Shown here: positions 5,927 to 13,490 of the stretch, one piece after another
Position numbering within the stretch: position 1 is the first letter of the stretch
Layout: every line of letters starts with the position of its first letter
NCBI GenBank assembly: GCA_002709505.1
Contig: PARB01000079.1
Location: 1-34,394, forward strand
DNA: 34,394 bases
From: Paracoccaceae bacterium
GTDB taxonomy: Bacteria; Pseudomonadota; Alphaproteobacteria; Rhizobiales; Stappiaceae
Direction: 5' to 3'
Notes under the pieces: model-generated
Databases searched by the model: none
What the model was told of the DNA's origin: nothing
The model's input: only the letters and a program-made list of their open reading frames with translations
Made by a program: the position numbers and the translations under genes

Positions 5927-6202
5927 CCCTCTCGAACTGCCGCCGATTGTTATCGTCAGCCATACCACCCCCCTTAATTCAGATATTTTAAAATATCGAC
6001 ACCAAGCGTTTGATATCATTGACTATGTTATCAAGCGCCGCTCCGCTTTTCACGCCGATTTCAATAAAATAATACGAATGCAGGCAGTCCTTGCGAGGCG
6101 CGCCACCTGCCTCGCACTCATCTAATGTTACCCAAATTGGGATTGTCAATAACCCCATTTTGGGTAATATTCTACCCCATCACCCCGATGGGAGGCCGCG
6201 CC
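5927..6202. promoter_or_regulatory. AT-rich control region between CI-like gene and rightward genes
   Basis: The region is markedly AT-rich for this window. It holds a perfect 16-bp palindrome GATATTTTAAAATATC (5,982-5,997), an imperfect inverted repeat with arms GCGTTTGATA (6,006-6,015) and TATCAAGCGC (6,029-6,038), and the operator pair O4/O5 with a promoter (listed separately). No gene is convincing, apart from an antisense frame discussed among the findings. It could also include an origin or a binding site for another factor. Confidence 0.5.
6128..6170 (+). promoter_or_regulatory. Rightward phage promoter with operators O4 and O5
   Basis: O4 (TTACCCAAATTGGGATT, 6,128-6,144) and O5 (AACCCCATTTTGGGTAA, 6,151-6,167) have centres 23 bp apart, the same spacing as O1-O2. 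A good promoter, TTGTCA (6,143-6,148), 16 bases, TAATAT (6,165-6,170), is interleaved with them, with O5 covering the -10. This would be the second CI-controlled promoter, driving the small membrane-protein gene. Confidence 0.7.
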
Positions 6203-6337
6203 ATGAACTGCGACAACACCCCGACCACCCCGCTCCTGCCGACACCGCTCCTCGCGGTCTGCCTCGCGCTCGCCCTGTCGAGCGGCGCCGGCCTTGGCGT
6301 GCTCCTCGCGACCCTCGCGCGTCACGGCCTGCCCTGA
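6203..6337 (+). CDS. Small single-pass membrane protein (44 aa), first rightward gene
   Basis: This 44-residue protein has a polar N-terminus (MNCDNTPTTPLLPTP) and one clear hydrophobic helix (LLAVCLALALSSGAGLGVLLA). GGGAGG lies seven bases before the ATG. It sits immediately downstream of the O4/O5-controlled promoter and upstream of a strong terminator, so it is probably the main product of the short transcript. The function is unknown; small membrane proteins at this position can serve in superinfection exclusion or lysis, but nothing here shows which. Confidence 0.55.
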   Translation: MNCDNTPTTPLLPTPLLAVCLALALSSGAGLGVLLATLARHGLP

Positions 6338-6385
6338 CGCTCGCCCTTCGCGCGCGGATCCCTCCTCCCACCGCGTGCGAAACCT

Positions 6386-6424
6386 CCGCCGGCGGGGTTT
6401 CCTCCCGCCCCGCCGGCGGTTTTT
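6386..6424 (+). terminator. Rho-independent terminator after the 44-aa gene
   Basis: A perfect 12-bp stem CCGCCGGCGGGG / CCCCGCCGGCGG with a 10-base loop is followed by five T residues. It would stop the O4/O5 promoter transcript before the HD-domain gene unless antitermination occurs. Confidence 0.85.
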
Positions 6425-6445
6425 CTCAACACCGCAGGATCGATC

Positions 6446-7084
6446 ATGGCCGCAGCACTCGACACCGCCCCCGCCACAAGCACCCACCCCGCCCCGGTCT
6501 GGAAACACATGGCCTCGGGCCGCGTCGTCGACCTGGTGAACCTGACGGCCGACGACATCCACTGGCCCGACATCGTTGCCGCCCTGTCGCGGCTGGCGCG
6601 GTTCGACGGCGCCACCGGTAACTGTTTCTACGTCGTAGCCCAGCACTGCTGCATCGCCCATGACCACGCCGGCGACGATCCGACCGCCCGCCTGCTCGCG
6701 CTGCTGCACGACGCCCACGAAGGGTTGATCGGCGACATCACGACGCCGACCGTCGCACTTCTGCAGCGTCTCGACGGCGCCGTAGGCGATGACGCCAAGG
6801 GACTGGTCGACTTCGCCAAGCGCCGGATCGACGCCGCCATCTTCGCCGCCGCCGGCATCAACGCCACCCATGCCGACACTTATCGCCGCTTGATCCACGC
6901 GCTCGACGCCCGCGTGATGGCAACCGAGATCCGCGACGTGCTCACGCCGTCGCACAGGCCGGAAACATGGGGCCAGCTCGCCGCACCGCTCACCACCCGC
7001 ATCAAGCCGTGGGGGGCGGACAAGGCGGCGGAGGAATTCGCCGCTCGCCTCGGGCTCTACGGCATCGACGGGCGAGGCCTGTGA
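6446..7084 (+). CDS. HD-domain phosphohydrolase, phage type
   Basis: The 212-residue protein carries an HD metal-dependent hydrolase signature: H67 in VAQHCCIAHD, H88-D89 in LLALLHDAHEGLIGDI, then a helical C-terminus ending GLYGIDGRGL. HD proteins of this type (YfbR-like) hydrolyse nucleotides, often 5'-deoxynucleotides, and occur in phages that adjust the nucleotide pool. The ATG follows a weak AGGA, just 22 bases after the terminator T-run. It precedes gapR and the recombination genes. The family is clear, the substrate is not. Confidence 0.8.
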   Translation: MAAALDTAPATSTHPAPVWKHMASGRVVDLVNLTADDIHWPDIVAALSRLARFDGATGNCFYVVAQHCCIAHDHAGDDPTARLLALLHDAHEGLIGDITTPTVALLQRLDGAVGDDAKGLVDFAKRRIDAAIFAAAGINATHADTYRRLIHALDARVMATEIRDVLTPSHRPETWGQLAAPLTTRIKPWGADKAAEEFAARLGLYGIDGRGL

Positions 7085-7225
7085 CGATGCTGCTCCTGCC
7101 CCATCCCGCAGACGCCGCCGACACCTCGCCGCGCCAGCCCCATCGCAACACGTGCGGCCCGGCCGGAGCGGAGCGCCAGACCCCGCCAGGCCGGACATGC
7201 CACCCGAAGAGAAGGACGACGACGC

Positions 7226-7489
7226 ATGAGCGACACACAGACCAACGGCATCGCCGGCGACCAGCTGCGCGCCTTCGTCGAGCGCATCGAAAAGCTTGAG
7301 GAAGAAAAGAAGGTCATCGCCGACGACATCAAGGATGTCTACGCCGAGGCCAAGGGCACCGGCTTCGACGTCAAAATCCTGCGCAAGATCATTTCGCTGC
7401 GTAGGAAACAGCCGCACGAGCGCGAGGAAGAAGACGCAATCCTCGACCTCTACATGCATGCGCTAGGCATGGCGGGACCTTCCGACTGA
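7226..7489 (+). CDS. gapR: GapR-family nucleoid protein (DUF2312)
   Basis: The 87-residue product matches the DUF2312/GapR family along its full length: [20 protein letters not shown], then [20 protein letters not shown] and [10 protein letters not shown], ending [12 protein letters not shown]. In Caulobacter GapR clamps overtwisted, AT-rich DNA ahead of moving polymerases and helps topoisomerases. It is normally a chromosomal alphaproteobacterial gene; here it lies within the island between an HD-domain gene and the excisionase. A mobile copy could assist replication or excision. About 140 bases precede it with no convincing gene. Confidence 0.9.
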   Translation: MSDTQTNGIAGDQLRAFVERIEKLEEEKKVIADDIKDVYAEAKGTGFDVKILRKIISLRRKQPHEREEEDAILDLYMHALGMAGPSD

Positions 7490-7563
7490 CGCGCGACCGG
7501 CGATGCAGGCGCCTCGGCAAGGCAAGACGCTCTCCTCAAACCCGCCAACGCGGAGAAAGACCG

Positions 7564-7968
7564 ATGGGGATGACCTTCCAAGACGACACTCCGCTCACGC
7601 TTCATGAAGCGAGTGAGTACCTCTTGCGCGGACTGGTGGCGGTTGCAACGTTGCGTGCGGCAATCCGCGACGGCAAACTGTCGGCCGAACGCATTGGGCG
7701 GGGCTACACCGTCACGCCAGCCGATATCCGGGAATGGAGACAAAGATGCCGCGTCCAAGCAAAGGCGCCAGACTGTGGCTCCAGCCCGCCCGCCGCTCGC
7801 GAAACGGGAAGATCGAGGAGCACAGCGTCTGGGTCATCCGGGATGGCAGCCGGAAACGTAGCACTGGCTTCCGCGAGGAGGAGCGTGGAGAGGCTGAAAG
7901 AGAGCTCGCGGACTACCTCGCCGAAAAGCATGACCCGAGCCATCACCGCAATAACCGCGCGGACCTGA
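7564..7968 (+). CDS. Putative excisionase / HTH DNA-binding protein overlapping integrase
   Basis: The first 60 residues form a winged-helix excisionase-like domain: LTLHEASEYLLRGLVAVATL, RAAIRDGKLSAERIGRGYTV, TPADIREWRQRC. The remaining 70 residues are low-complexity (serine, arginine, alanine rich) and are read from the 5' part of the integrase gene in another frame, so they may be a neutral tail. GGAG lies eight bases before the ATG. The gene is directly upstream of, and overlaps by about 220 bases, the integrase gene, the usual place for a recombination directionality factor. Binding sites are not identified. Confidence 0.65.
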   Translation: MGMTFQDDTPLTLHEASEYLLRGLVAVATLRAAIRDGKLSAERIGRGYTVTPADIREWRQRCRVQAKAPDCGSSPPAARETGRSRSTASGSSGMAAGNVALASARRSVERLKESSRTTSPKSMTRAITAITART

Positions 7969-8915
7969 TACCGATTGCCGACGCGATCGCTGCCTATTCC
8001 GAGGAAATTGCGCCGGCACATGCCCGCCCGACCGAGACCGCCGCGCGGCTTCAAAACCTTCTCGATCACTTTGGCGAGCAATGCATGGCCGACGTCAATG
8101 GATCGGCCTGCCGGGCTTATGTCCGCGCCCGAGGCGTGGAAAGCTCTGCGCGCCGCGAGCTCGAGGACTTGCGAGCTGCGTTCCATCATTTCTTCAGGGA
8201 AGGTCATGTTGACAGACTGATCCCTGTCGTCCTCCCCCCAAAGCCGTCCAGCCGCGAGAGGTGGCTGGAACGAAGCGAGGCGGCAAGACTAATCTGGGCC
8301 GCATGGCGGCTTCGTCAGAAGTACAAGGGTCGCCCGACCGAACGGGCCATTGCCAAGCATGTGGCCCGCTTCATTCTCGTAGCGCTTTACACCGGCACGC
8401 GCGCGGGCGCGGTTTGCGGCGCCGCGATCCGTCCGACAATCGGCTGCAGATACATTGACCTGGACGCCGGGCTCTTCCACCGTCGCCCTCCGGGAGAGCG
8501 TGAAACGAAGAAGCGTCAGCCTCCTGTCGCGCTTCCGGATCGTCTCTTGGCACATTTGCGACGATGGGAGCGCCTCGGTATTTCAGGAACCCATGTCGTC
8601 GAATGGAATGGAAAGCCCGTAACGAAGATCAACAAGGCGTTTCGTGCGGTTCGAGCCGCAGCCGGTTTTGAGGAAGATGTTGTCCCGCACACACTGCGCC
8701 ACACGGCGGCGACGTGGCTGGCACGCTCCGGAGTTCCGTTTGTCGAAGGCGCGGACTACGTCGGCATGAGCGTGGAGACATTCGAGCGCGTCTATCGTCA
8801 CCACGCGCCCGGCTTTCAGGAACAGGCGCGGAACAAAATCGCCTCAAAACCACCCCGACAGAAACCCGACAGAAACCCGGGAACATCAGAAGAACACGGA
8901 CGCCGGTCGGGCTAA
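7746..8915 (+). CDS. int: Tyrosine-type site-specific integrase
   Basis: The 389-residue protein has an N-terminal arm, a core-binding helical domain (about residues 70-160) and a tyrosine recombinase catalytic domain. The catalytic set visible is Arg219 in ALYTGTRAG, His315 and Arg318 in PHTLRHTAATW, and Tyr350 in FERVYRHHAP. The position usually occupied by His (LGH) is Met here (DYVGMSVETFERVY), a replacement I recall from related alphaproteobacterial phage integrases. The start at 7,746 follows GGAGA by five bases; an ATG four codons earlier lacks this. The gene ends 42 bases before the tRNA-Pro attachment core, which it should recombine. Confidence 0.93.
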   Translation: MPRPSKGARLWLQPARRSRNGKIEEHSVWVIRDGSRKRSTGFREEERGEAERELADYLAEKHDPSHHRNNRADLIPIADAIAAYSEEIAPAHARPTETAARLQNLLDHFGEQCMADVNGSACRAYVRARGVESSARRELEDLRAAFHHFFREGHVDRLIPVVLPPKPSSRERWLERSEAARLIWAAWRLRQKYKGRPTERAIAKHVARFILVALYTGTRAGAVCGAAIRPTIGCRYIDLDAGLFHRRPPGERETKKRQPPVALPDRLLAHLRRWERLGISGTHVVEWNGKPVTKINKAFRAVRAAAGFEEDVVPHTLRHTAATWLARSGVPFVEGADYVGMSVETFERVYRHHAPGFQEQARNKIASKPPRQKPDRNPGTSEEHGRRSG

Positions 8916-8957
8916 AGAAAACCGCCATTCTTCGCCGCTTTTTCGGTCGACCACCCG

Positions 8958-9002
8958 TTCGGGACGAGGGGGTCGCAGGTTCAAATCCTGCCACTCCGAC
9001 CA
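8958..9002 (+). other. attR: Attachment site: 3' half of tRNA-Pro(CGG)
   Basis: From 8,958 the sequence reads as the tRNA from the anticodon loop onward: TTCGGGA (anticodon CGG), CGAGG stem side, variable loop, T-arm GCAGG-TTCAAAT-CCTGC, acceptor CACTCCG, discriminator A and encoded CCA at 9,000-9,002. The preceding bases do not form the 5' half of the tRNA, so this is a partial copy. It marks the chromosome-island junction. The complete tRNA gene, restored by the element, is expected at the other end, left of the window. Confidence 0.85.
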
Positions 9003-9158
9003 ATCTTTCCAATGAGCTTGATGACTGAAGGCGACGTCGTGACACGCGATGCGCGAAGCCTGTTGCCTGCGGCACGGAGATCGCGCCCGGCTTGTCCGCG
9101 CAATTGTTGGTCGGCCGGCCCGCATCGCCCGATCATCTGGCAAAGCCAACCCCGGCCG

Positions 9159-9740
9159 TCAGCGGGGCATGTCACTCTCACATGAGATATTGCCGGCGCT
9201 CTGCTCCGCGGCTATCTCGCGCAAGCGGATGTCCAGCCGGTCCGGCGCCCTGCTCGGGTCGTAGTCGGGATTGAGGGACGACTTGTGGACCCATTGCCGC
9301 AGGATCATCGCGGTCCACACGGCCTCGATATCCGGGTGCCGTGCAAGACGATCCCGCAGGTCGTCCAACCGGTCGACCCCGGCAGCCTGAACGAGAAGCG
9401 TCATGTCGGTACTGCCTGCGATCGACCAGGCACCGATCAGCTCGGGCCAGTCCTGCACCGTTTCGTAGATCCGTTTGCAAAACGGCCGCTTCAACTTCAA
9501 GTGAAAGAAGGTGGCCTCGCCATTGTCCCGGACACCCGCGTCTTCGGCCAGCTGGATCGTGAACCTTTCGACGACCCCGCGCCGGACCAGACCGTCAATC
9601 CGGTTCTTGACCGTCATCCGCGACACGCCAAGCTGCCCTGCGAGTTCGGTATTGGAGCGGCGCGAATCCTGCGTAAGCAGTTGAACAAGCTTCCGGTCCA
9701 GGTGTGAAAGAGTCCGGTGGGCGGCCTCCGCATCACTCAT
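9159..9740 (-). CDS. Lrp/AsnC-family transcriptional regulator
   Basis: The 193-residue protein has the Lrp/AsnC layout. The N-terminal winged helix (LSHLDRKLVQLLTQDSRRSN, then ELAGQLGVSRMTVKNRIDGL) binds DNA; the C-terminal RAM-type domain (AWSIAGSTDMTLLVQAAGVD) forms octamers and usually senses amino acids. The C-terminal tail beyond residue 150 is longer than usual. It is the first gene on the chromosomal side of the attachment site and is divergent from a small unknown gene, with direct repeats between them. Its regulon cannot be read from the sequence; its position suggests, but does not show, local control. Confidence 0.85.
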   Translation of the reverse strand: MSDAEAAHRTLSHLDRKLVQLLTQDSRRSNTELAGQLGVSRMTVKNRIDGLVRRGVVERFTIQLAEDAGVRDNGEATFFHLKLKRPFCKRIYETVQDWPELIGAWSIAGSTDMTLLVQAAGVDRLDDLRDRLARHPDIEAVWTAMILRQWVHKSSLNPDYDPSRAPDRLDIRLREIAAEQSAGNISCESDMPR

Positions 9741-9926
9741 TTGATCCTCTCACTTCCTGCAATCATGACTAGAAAAATGGCGTTTTGCAATCATATTGTC
9801 AATTTGAGCGATGTGCATTGGCGTTTTGTCCCGCTATTCATTTTATCGAATAGAAAAAGCTCAAAAAAATGCCCTTGGAGCAAAACCGAAGATGCTCCTT
9901 TCCTTTCGCTTGCCGGGAGAAACAGG
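9741..9926. promoter_or_regulatory. AT-rich divergent control region with short direct repeats
   Basis: This AT-rich stretch separates the Lrp-like gene from a rightward small gene. It contains two copies of TGCAATCAT (9,758 and 9,786, 28 bp apart) and two of TGGCGTTTTG (9,778 and 9,819, 41 bp apart). Repeats on one helix face suit an Lrp-type oligomer, but this is inference. No TGT-N12-ACA site occurs here. Confidence 0.4.
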
Positions 9927-10121
9927 ATGAACGTCGCCGACCCGTCGTTTGTTACCTTCTCGATCAACGTCAACCGATACATCTACGAAGGCGACCTTGA
10001 CGGCGCCTTGCGTCTGATCGGAGACTACATGAAAAAGAACAAGCTGACGGCATCGATCGAGGCGGTCGTCACCATCCCGCTGGACGACCGGGCGGGCGGT
10101 TCCCCGCCGTCGGTGCAATAG
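9927..10121 (+). CDS. Unrecognised 64-residue protein next to Lrp and PpaA-like genes
   Basis: The ATG is preceded by GGGAGA with a seven-base spacer. The protein has a beta-alpha pattern (PSFVTFSINVNRYIYEGDLD, GALRLIGDYMKKNKLTAS, IEAVVTIPLDD) and a proline/serine tail. It has no signal peptide or membrane segment, so it is probably cytoplasmic. I recognise no family. It is divergent from the Lrp-like gene and convergent with the PpaA/AerR-like gene, at the border of the photosynthesis cluster. Confidence 0.6.
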   Translation: MNVADPSFVTFSINVNRYIYEGDLDGALRLIGDYMKKNKLTASIEAVVTIPLDDRAGGSPPSVQ

Positions 10122-10154
10122 TGGAACCGGTCAGCGGACCCCCGTCGGCAGCGC

Positions 10155-11102
10155 TTAGCCGTGGAACCCGACCGCCGCATTGGCGAGCGCCACGCCTTCG
10201 AGCGCGTCGGTGGCGAAGAAGTCGGCGCCGATGCCGGTGAAGGCCTCGGGGGCAGCGAGCACGCCGGCCCCGCCGATACATACATGCAGGCCGGAATTGC
10301 GCGATGCGGCGCGGGCACGTTCGATGGCGATCGCGACGTCGCCGACGATCGAGGTGATACCGACGGAGAGGCCGAACACATCGAAATGGTCGCGCTGCAA
10401 TTCCCTGTAGCAGCTATCGAGATGGCCGCCATCGCCGCCGCGTTTCACCTGCCATCCCGATTGACGGAACACCGTCTCGACGATCTGCAGGCCAAGCGCG
10501 TGGTTGTCGCCCGGCATGCGCGCCAGCAGCAAGCGGGCCTCGAGATCGCCCGGATGCAGGGCGTCGCCCTCTTCCTGCATGAGGTGACGTTCGACATAGG
10601 CCTGGGAAATGCTGTTGAACGCCAGTGCAATCCGTCCCGATGCGAGGGTGATCTCGACGAAGGTCGCCTCCTCGCGCGACCATCGACCGCGCACGCAAAC
10701 GCACAGGGGCATCAGGACCTGGCTGTAGACCTCCAGAAAAGGCCGGTTGCGGTCCACGATATCCTTGATGATCGCCTCGAGCCGGATCTCCTCCTCCGAG
10801 AAGATCGCCCGGATCAGTGCGGAGACGATGGGGGCCCAGCTGGCATCCACACCGCTGGAGGGATCGGACAAGGCTGCGACCACCGACAAGGGGTCCGCCG
10901 CGCCAGCGTTGCGACGGATCATTTCCGCCGTCACAGTTCCTTGAATGGCTCGCTTCAGGAGCCTTGAATTGTCGCCATGGACGTCTTTGCGACTGTCTTG
11001 CTTCCGACGATCCGCCGCCCCACCCGCAGACTTTCCGCCCGTCTCAATGGTTTTACAGGCAATTGCATCACGGCCGTCCGAAGAATTCGGGTACTCGGCC
11101 AT
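10155..11102 (-). CDS. Cobalamin-binding PpaA/AerR-like regulator
   Basis: The 315-residue protein has a long polar N-terminus, a helical region (about 95-180) and a C-terminal B12-binding Rossmann-like domain. GDNHALGLQIVETVFRQSGW (about 198-217) corresponds to the cobalamin motif with His201 as the likely cobalt ligand; FGLSVGIT and HVCIGGAGV follow. In Rhodobacter, AerR/PpaA uses cobalamin for light sensing and counteracts the CrtJ/PpsR repressor. I chose the ATG at 11,102, preceded by GGGAGGA; a TTG lies seven codons upstream. ppsR is not adjacent here. It follows dxs in the same direction after 148 bases. A different B12-dependent regulator remains possible. Confidence 0.75.
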   Translation of the reverse strand: MAEYPNSSDGRDAIACKTIETGGKSAGGAADRRKQDSRKDVHGDNSRLLKRAIQGTVTAEMIRRNAGAADPLSVVAALSDPSSGVDASWAPIVSALIRAIFSEEEIRLEAIIKDIVDRNRPFLEVYSQVLMPLCVCVRGRWSREEATFVEITLASGRIALAFNSISQAYVERHLMQEEGDALHPGDLEARLLLARMPGDNHALGLQIVETVFRQSGWQVKRGGDGGHLDSCYRELQRDHFDVFGLSVGITSIVGDVAIAIERARAASRNSGLHVCIGGAGVLAAPEAFTGIGADFFATDALEGVALANAAVGFHG

Positions 11103-11250
11103 TGCTCCTCCCAGGGAGGACAAATGCTAAAAAAAACATCCTCCAGCCCAAATCCTGTGCGCAAAAGACAGGTCACACAAGTTTGGAATCGGAACAGATG
11201 CCCGTTGTTTGTTTCCCAAGAGGAAGGGTGCCTGTTCCGGCGGTTTTCCT

Positions 11251-13203
11251 TCAAAGGACGGAATAGGCTCTATGATCGCGTGTGGATTCCGGACCGCTCG
11301 CGCGTGCGACAGCATCCAGGGCCTTGCATACGATGTGGCGCGCGTTCAGGCCCGCCGCCTCGTACATCGCCTCGGGGGAGGCCTGGGCGATGAAACTGTC
11401 CGGCAGGGTCATGCAGCGAACGGCGATGCGCCCGTCGAGCGCGCCCTCTTCCGCCATAGCCTGCAGCACCATGGCGCCAAAGCCGCCGCCGGCACCCTCC
11501 TCGATGGTGACGAGCACATCATGCTCGGCCACGAGATCCCGGATGAGATCGAGGTCCAGCGGCTTGGCGAAGCGGGCATCGGCCACGGTGGTCGACAGAC
11601 CGCGCTGGTCCAGCCGCCCGGCCGCGATGAGACATTGTTCCAGCCGCGCGCCGAAGGACAGCAGCGCAACGGTACGACCCTCCCGGACGATCCGCCCCTT
11701 GCCGATGGCAAGCGGAACCCCGGCCTTTGGCAAGGCAACGCCCGTCCCGGAACCGCGCGGATAGCGGAAGGCGATCGGACCGTCGTCATGGCGTGCGGCA
11801 GTCGCGACCATGTCCATCAGTTCCGCCTCGTCGGCCGCCGCCATCACCGTGAATCCTGGCAGATTGGCGAGATAGCCGACATCGAAGGCGCCGGCATGGG
11901 TCGGCCCATCCGCGCCCACTAGACCGGCGCGATCGATCGCGAAGCGGACCGGCAGTCCCTGCAAGGCGACGTCATGCACGATCTGGTCGTAGCCGCGCTG
12001 CAGGAAGGTGGAATAGATCGCGCAGAACGGCCGCAGGCCGCTTGCGGCCAGTCCGGCGGCGAAGGTCACGGCGTGCTGTTCGGCGATGCCGACGTCGAAG
12101 GCGCGGTCCGGGTAGACCTTGGCGAAGTGATCGATACCGGTCCCGCCGGGCATCGCGGCGGTGATCCCGACGATGCGCTCGTCGCGCGCGGCCTCCGCCA
12201 CCAGGCTTTTGCCGAACACACTGGTGTAGCTCGGCGGGGCCGGCTTCGCCGCGGCCTGCTTCCCGGTCGCCGGGTCGAATTTCGAGACGCCGTGATACTT
12301 GTCGCTGGCTATCTCGGCGGGCCGGTAGCCGGCGCCCTTCTTGGTGACCGCATGCAGAAGCACCGGCCCGTCGGCATTGTCGCGCAGCGTGCGCAGAATG
12401 CGCAGCAGGTCCCTCACGTCATGTCCGTCGACCGGACCGACGTAGCAGAACCCGAGATGATCGAACATCGTGTAACCGGACATCAGCCCCTTGGCGAGAT
12501 GGCGCGCGCGCGCCGCACCTTCGCGGAAGGGCGCCGGCAATTGCGACGCCGCCTGTTTCACGAGCGCCTTGAAGTCCTTCACCGGCCGGCCGGCACACAG
12601 ACCCGTCAGATAGGTCGACAGCGCCCCGACCGGGGGCGCGATCGACATGTCGTTATCGTTCAGGATCACGATCATGCGCTTGCCGGCGGCGCCGGCGTTG
12701 TTCATGGCCTCATAGGCCATCCCGGCGGTCATGGCGCCATCGCCAACCACGCAGATCACGTCACCCACGTCGGCGCCGAGATCGCGCGCCGTGGCAAAGC
12801 CGAGCCCGGCGGAAATCGAGGTGGATGAATGCGCCGCGCCGAAGGGATCGTAGACGCTTTCACTGCGCTTGGTGAAGCCGCTGAGGCCGTCTTCCTGGCG
12901 CAGGGTGTGCATGCGGTCCCGCCGCCCGGTGAGGATCTTGTGGGGATAGCATTGATGCCCGACGTCCCAGATCAGCTTGTCGCGGGGGGTGTCGAAGACG
13001 GCGTGGATCGCCACGGTCAGTTCGACGACACCGAGGCTGGAACCGAGATGCCCTCCCGTGCGCGCAACGGAGTTGATGGTCTCCCGGCGCAATTCCCGGG
13101 CCAGAAGGGCGAGCTCCGCATCGCTCAGGCTCTTGAGGTCGTCCGGCGAGGAGACCCGGTCCAGCAACGGTGTCGGTGCGTTGATATCGGTGCCGGTGAC
13201 CAT
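11251..13203 (-). CDS. dxs: 1-deoxy-D-xylulose-5-phosphate synthase
   Basis: The 650-residue enzyme condenses pyruvate and glyceraldehyde 3-phosphate with thiamine diphosphate, the first step of the non-mevalonate isoprenoid pathway, feeding both carotenoids and the bacteriochlorophyll tail. Visible motifs include [35 protein letters not shown], the ThDP motif [20 protein letters not shown], and in the pyrimidine domain [18 protein letters not shown] and [15 protein letters not shown]. The ATG at 13,203 follows a GAGGG site; an extended upstream frame is arginine-rich and rejected. It is divergent from bchI, with a pair of PpsR-type sites about 140 bases upstream, so it is probably co-regulated with pigment genes. 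A second housekeeping dxs may exist elsewhere. Confidence 0.97.
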   Translation of the reverse strand: MVTGTDINAPTPLLDRVSSPDDLKSLSDAELALLARELRRETINSVARTGGHLGSSLGVVELTVAIHAVFDTPRDKLIWDVGHQCYPHKILTGRRDRMHTLRQEDGLSGFTKRSESVYDPFGAAHSSTSISAGLGFATARDLGADVGDVICVVGDGAMTAGMAYEAMNNAGAAGKRMIVILNDNDMSIAPPVGALSTYLTGLCAGRPVKDFKALVKQAASQLPAPFREGAARARHLAKGLMSGYTMFDHLGFCYVGPVDGHDVRDLLRILRTLRDNADGPVLLHAVTKKGAGYRPAEIASDKYHGVSKFDPATGKQAAAKPAPPSYTSVFGKSLVAEAARDERIVGITAAMPGGTGIDHFAKVYPDRAFDVGIAEQHAVTFAAGLAASGLRPFCAIYSTFLQRGYDQIVHDVALQGLPVRFAIDRAGLVGADGPTHAGAFDVGYLANLPGFTVMAAADEAELMDMVATAARHDDGPIAFRYPRGSGTGVALPKAGVPLAIGKGRIVREGRTVALLSFGARLEQCLIAAGRLDQRGLSTTVADARFAKPLDLDLIRDLVAEHDVLVTIEEGAGGGFGAMVLQAMAEEGALDGRIAVRCMTLPDSFIAQASPEAMYEAAGLNARHIVCKALDAVARASGPESTRDHRAYSVL

Positions 13204-13339
13204 GATGGATCCCTCTCTTGCAGCCCGAACCGCAGTGCGGCCTCGTCTCCCGGGCGTCGGTCTCGCGGCGCCGCCGCAAACCCTGCGATGGGAACGCACG
13301 ACGGTCGCCAGGCACCATCTTCAACCGCACACACCAACT

Positions 13340-13382
13340 TGTAAACTTATTTTTACACTCAAACTGTCCATTTGAAATTACA
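13340..13382. promoter_or_regulatory. Tandem PpsR/CrtJ-type sites upstream of dxs
   Basis: Two perfect TGT-N12-ACA palindromes are present: 13,340-13,357 (TGTAAACTTATTTTTACA) and 13,365-13,382 (TGTCCATTTGAAATTACA), 25 bp apart. This is the established recognition motif of PpsR/CrtJ, which binds paired sites cooperatively to repress pigment genes in oxygen. Confidence 0.8.
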
Positions 13383-13490
13383 CATCCGGATTCATGCCAT
13401 TTCCGTCAGGCCCCGTCGCGCGTCACCGGACACGCGGGCGGGGCATGCCGGCCAGGAGCCCCGCCAAGCCGATTGCAATTGCCGGAAAAG

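Larger units (their letters stand above)
1..9002. mobile_element. Integrase end of a temperate-phage-like genomic island (left end outside window)
   Basis: The block has a phage-type tyrosine integrase and putative excisionase at its right end, a CI/Cro-like switch, a CII-like regulator, a CHC2 primase, a methyltransferase and chains of very small overlapping genes. It ends at a tRNA-Pro 3' half that acts as the attachment core. No structural, packaging or lysis gene is visible, so it is either the early region of a larger prophage extending left, a satellite, or a decayed remnant. Two opposite-strand cargo-like genes interrupt the leftward early genes. The extent to the left is unknown. Confidence 0.85.

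Noticed and set aside
6171..6195. A sixth operator copy before the 44-aa gene (ACCCC...GATGGGA)
   Set aside because: The arms do not align with the 17-bp spacing and the GGGAGG is better explained as the ribosome site.
7087..7299. Possible gene between the HD-domain gene and gapR
   Set aside because: The product is low-complexity (Pro, Arg, Thr) and runs into gapR in another frame; no ribosome site of its own.
8930..9002. Complete tRNA gene next to the integrase
   Set aside because: The 5' half (acceptor CGGAGTG, D-arm and 5' anticodon stem) is absent; only the 3' half is present, so it is an attachment site.
11103..11250. PpsR sites or a terminator between dxs and the PpaA-like gene
   Set aside because: TGT motifs there have no ACA partner at the right distance, and no stem with a T-run was found.
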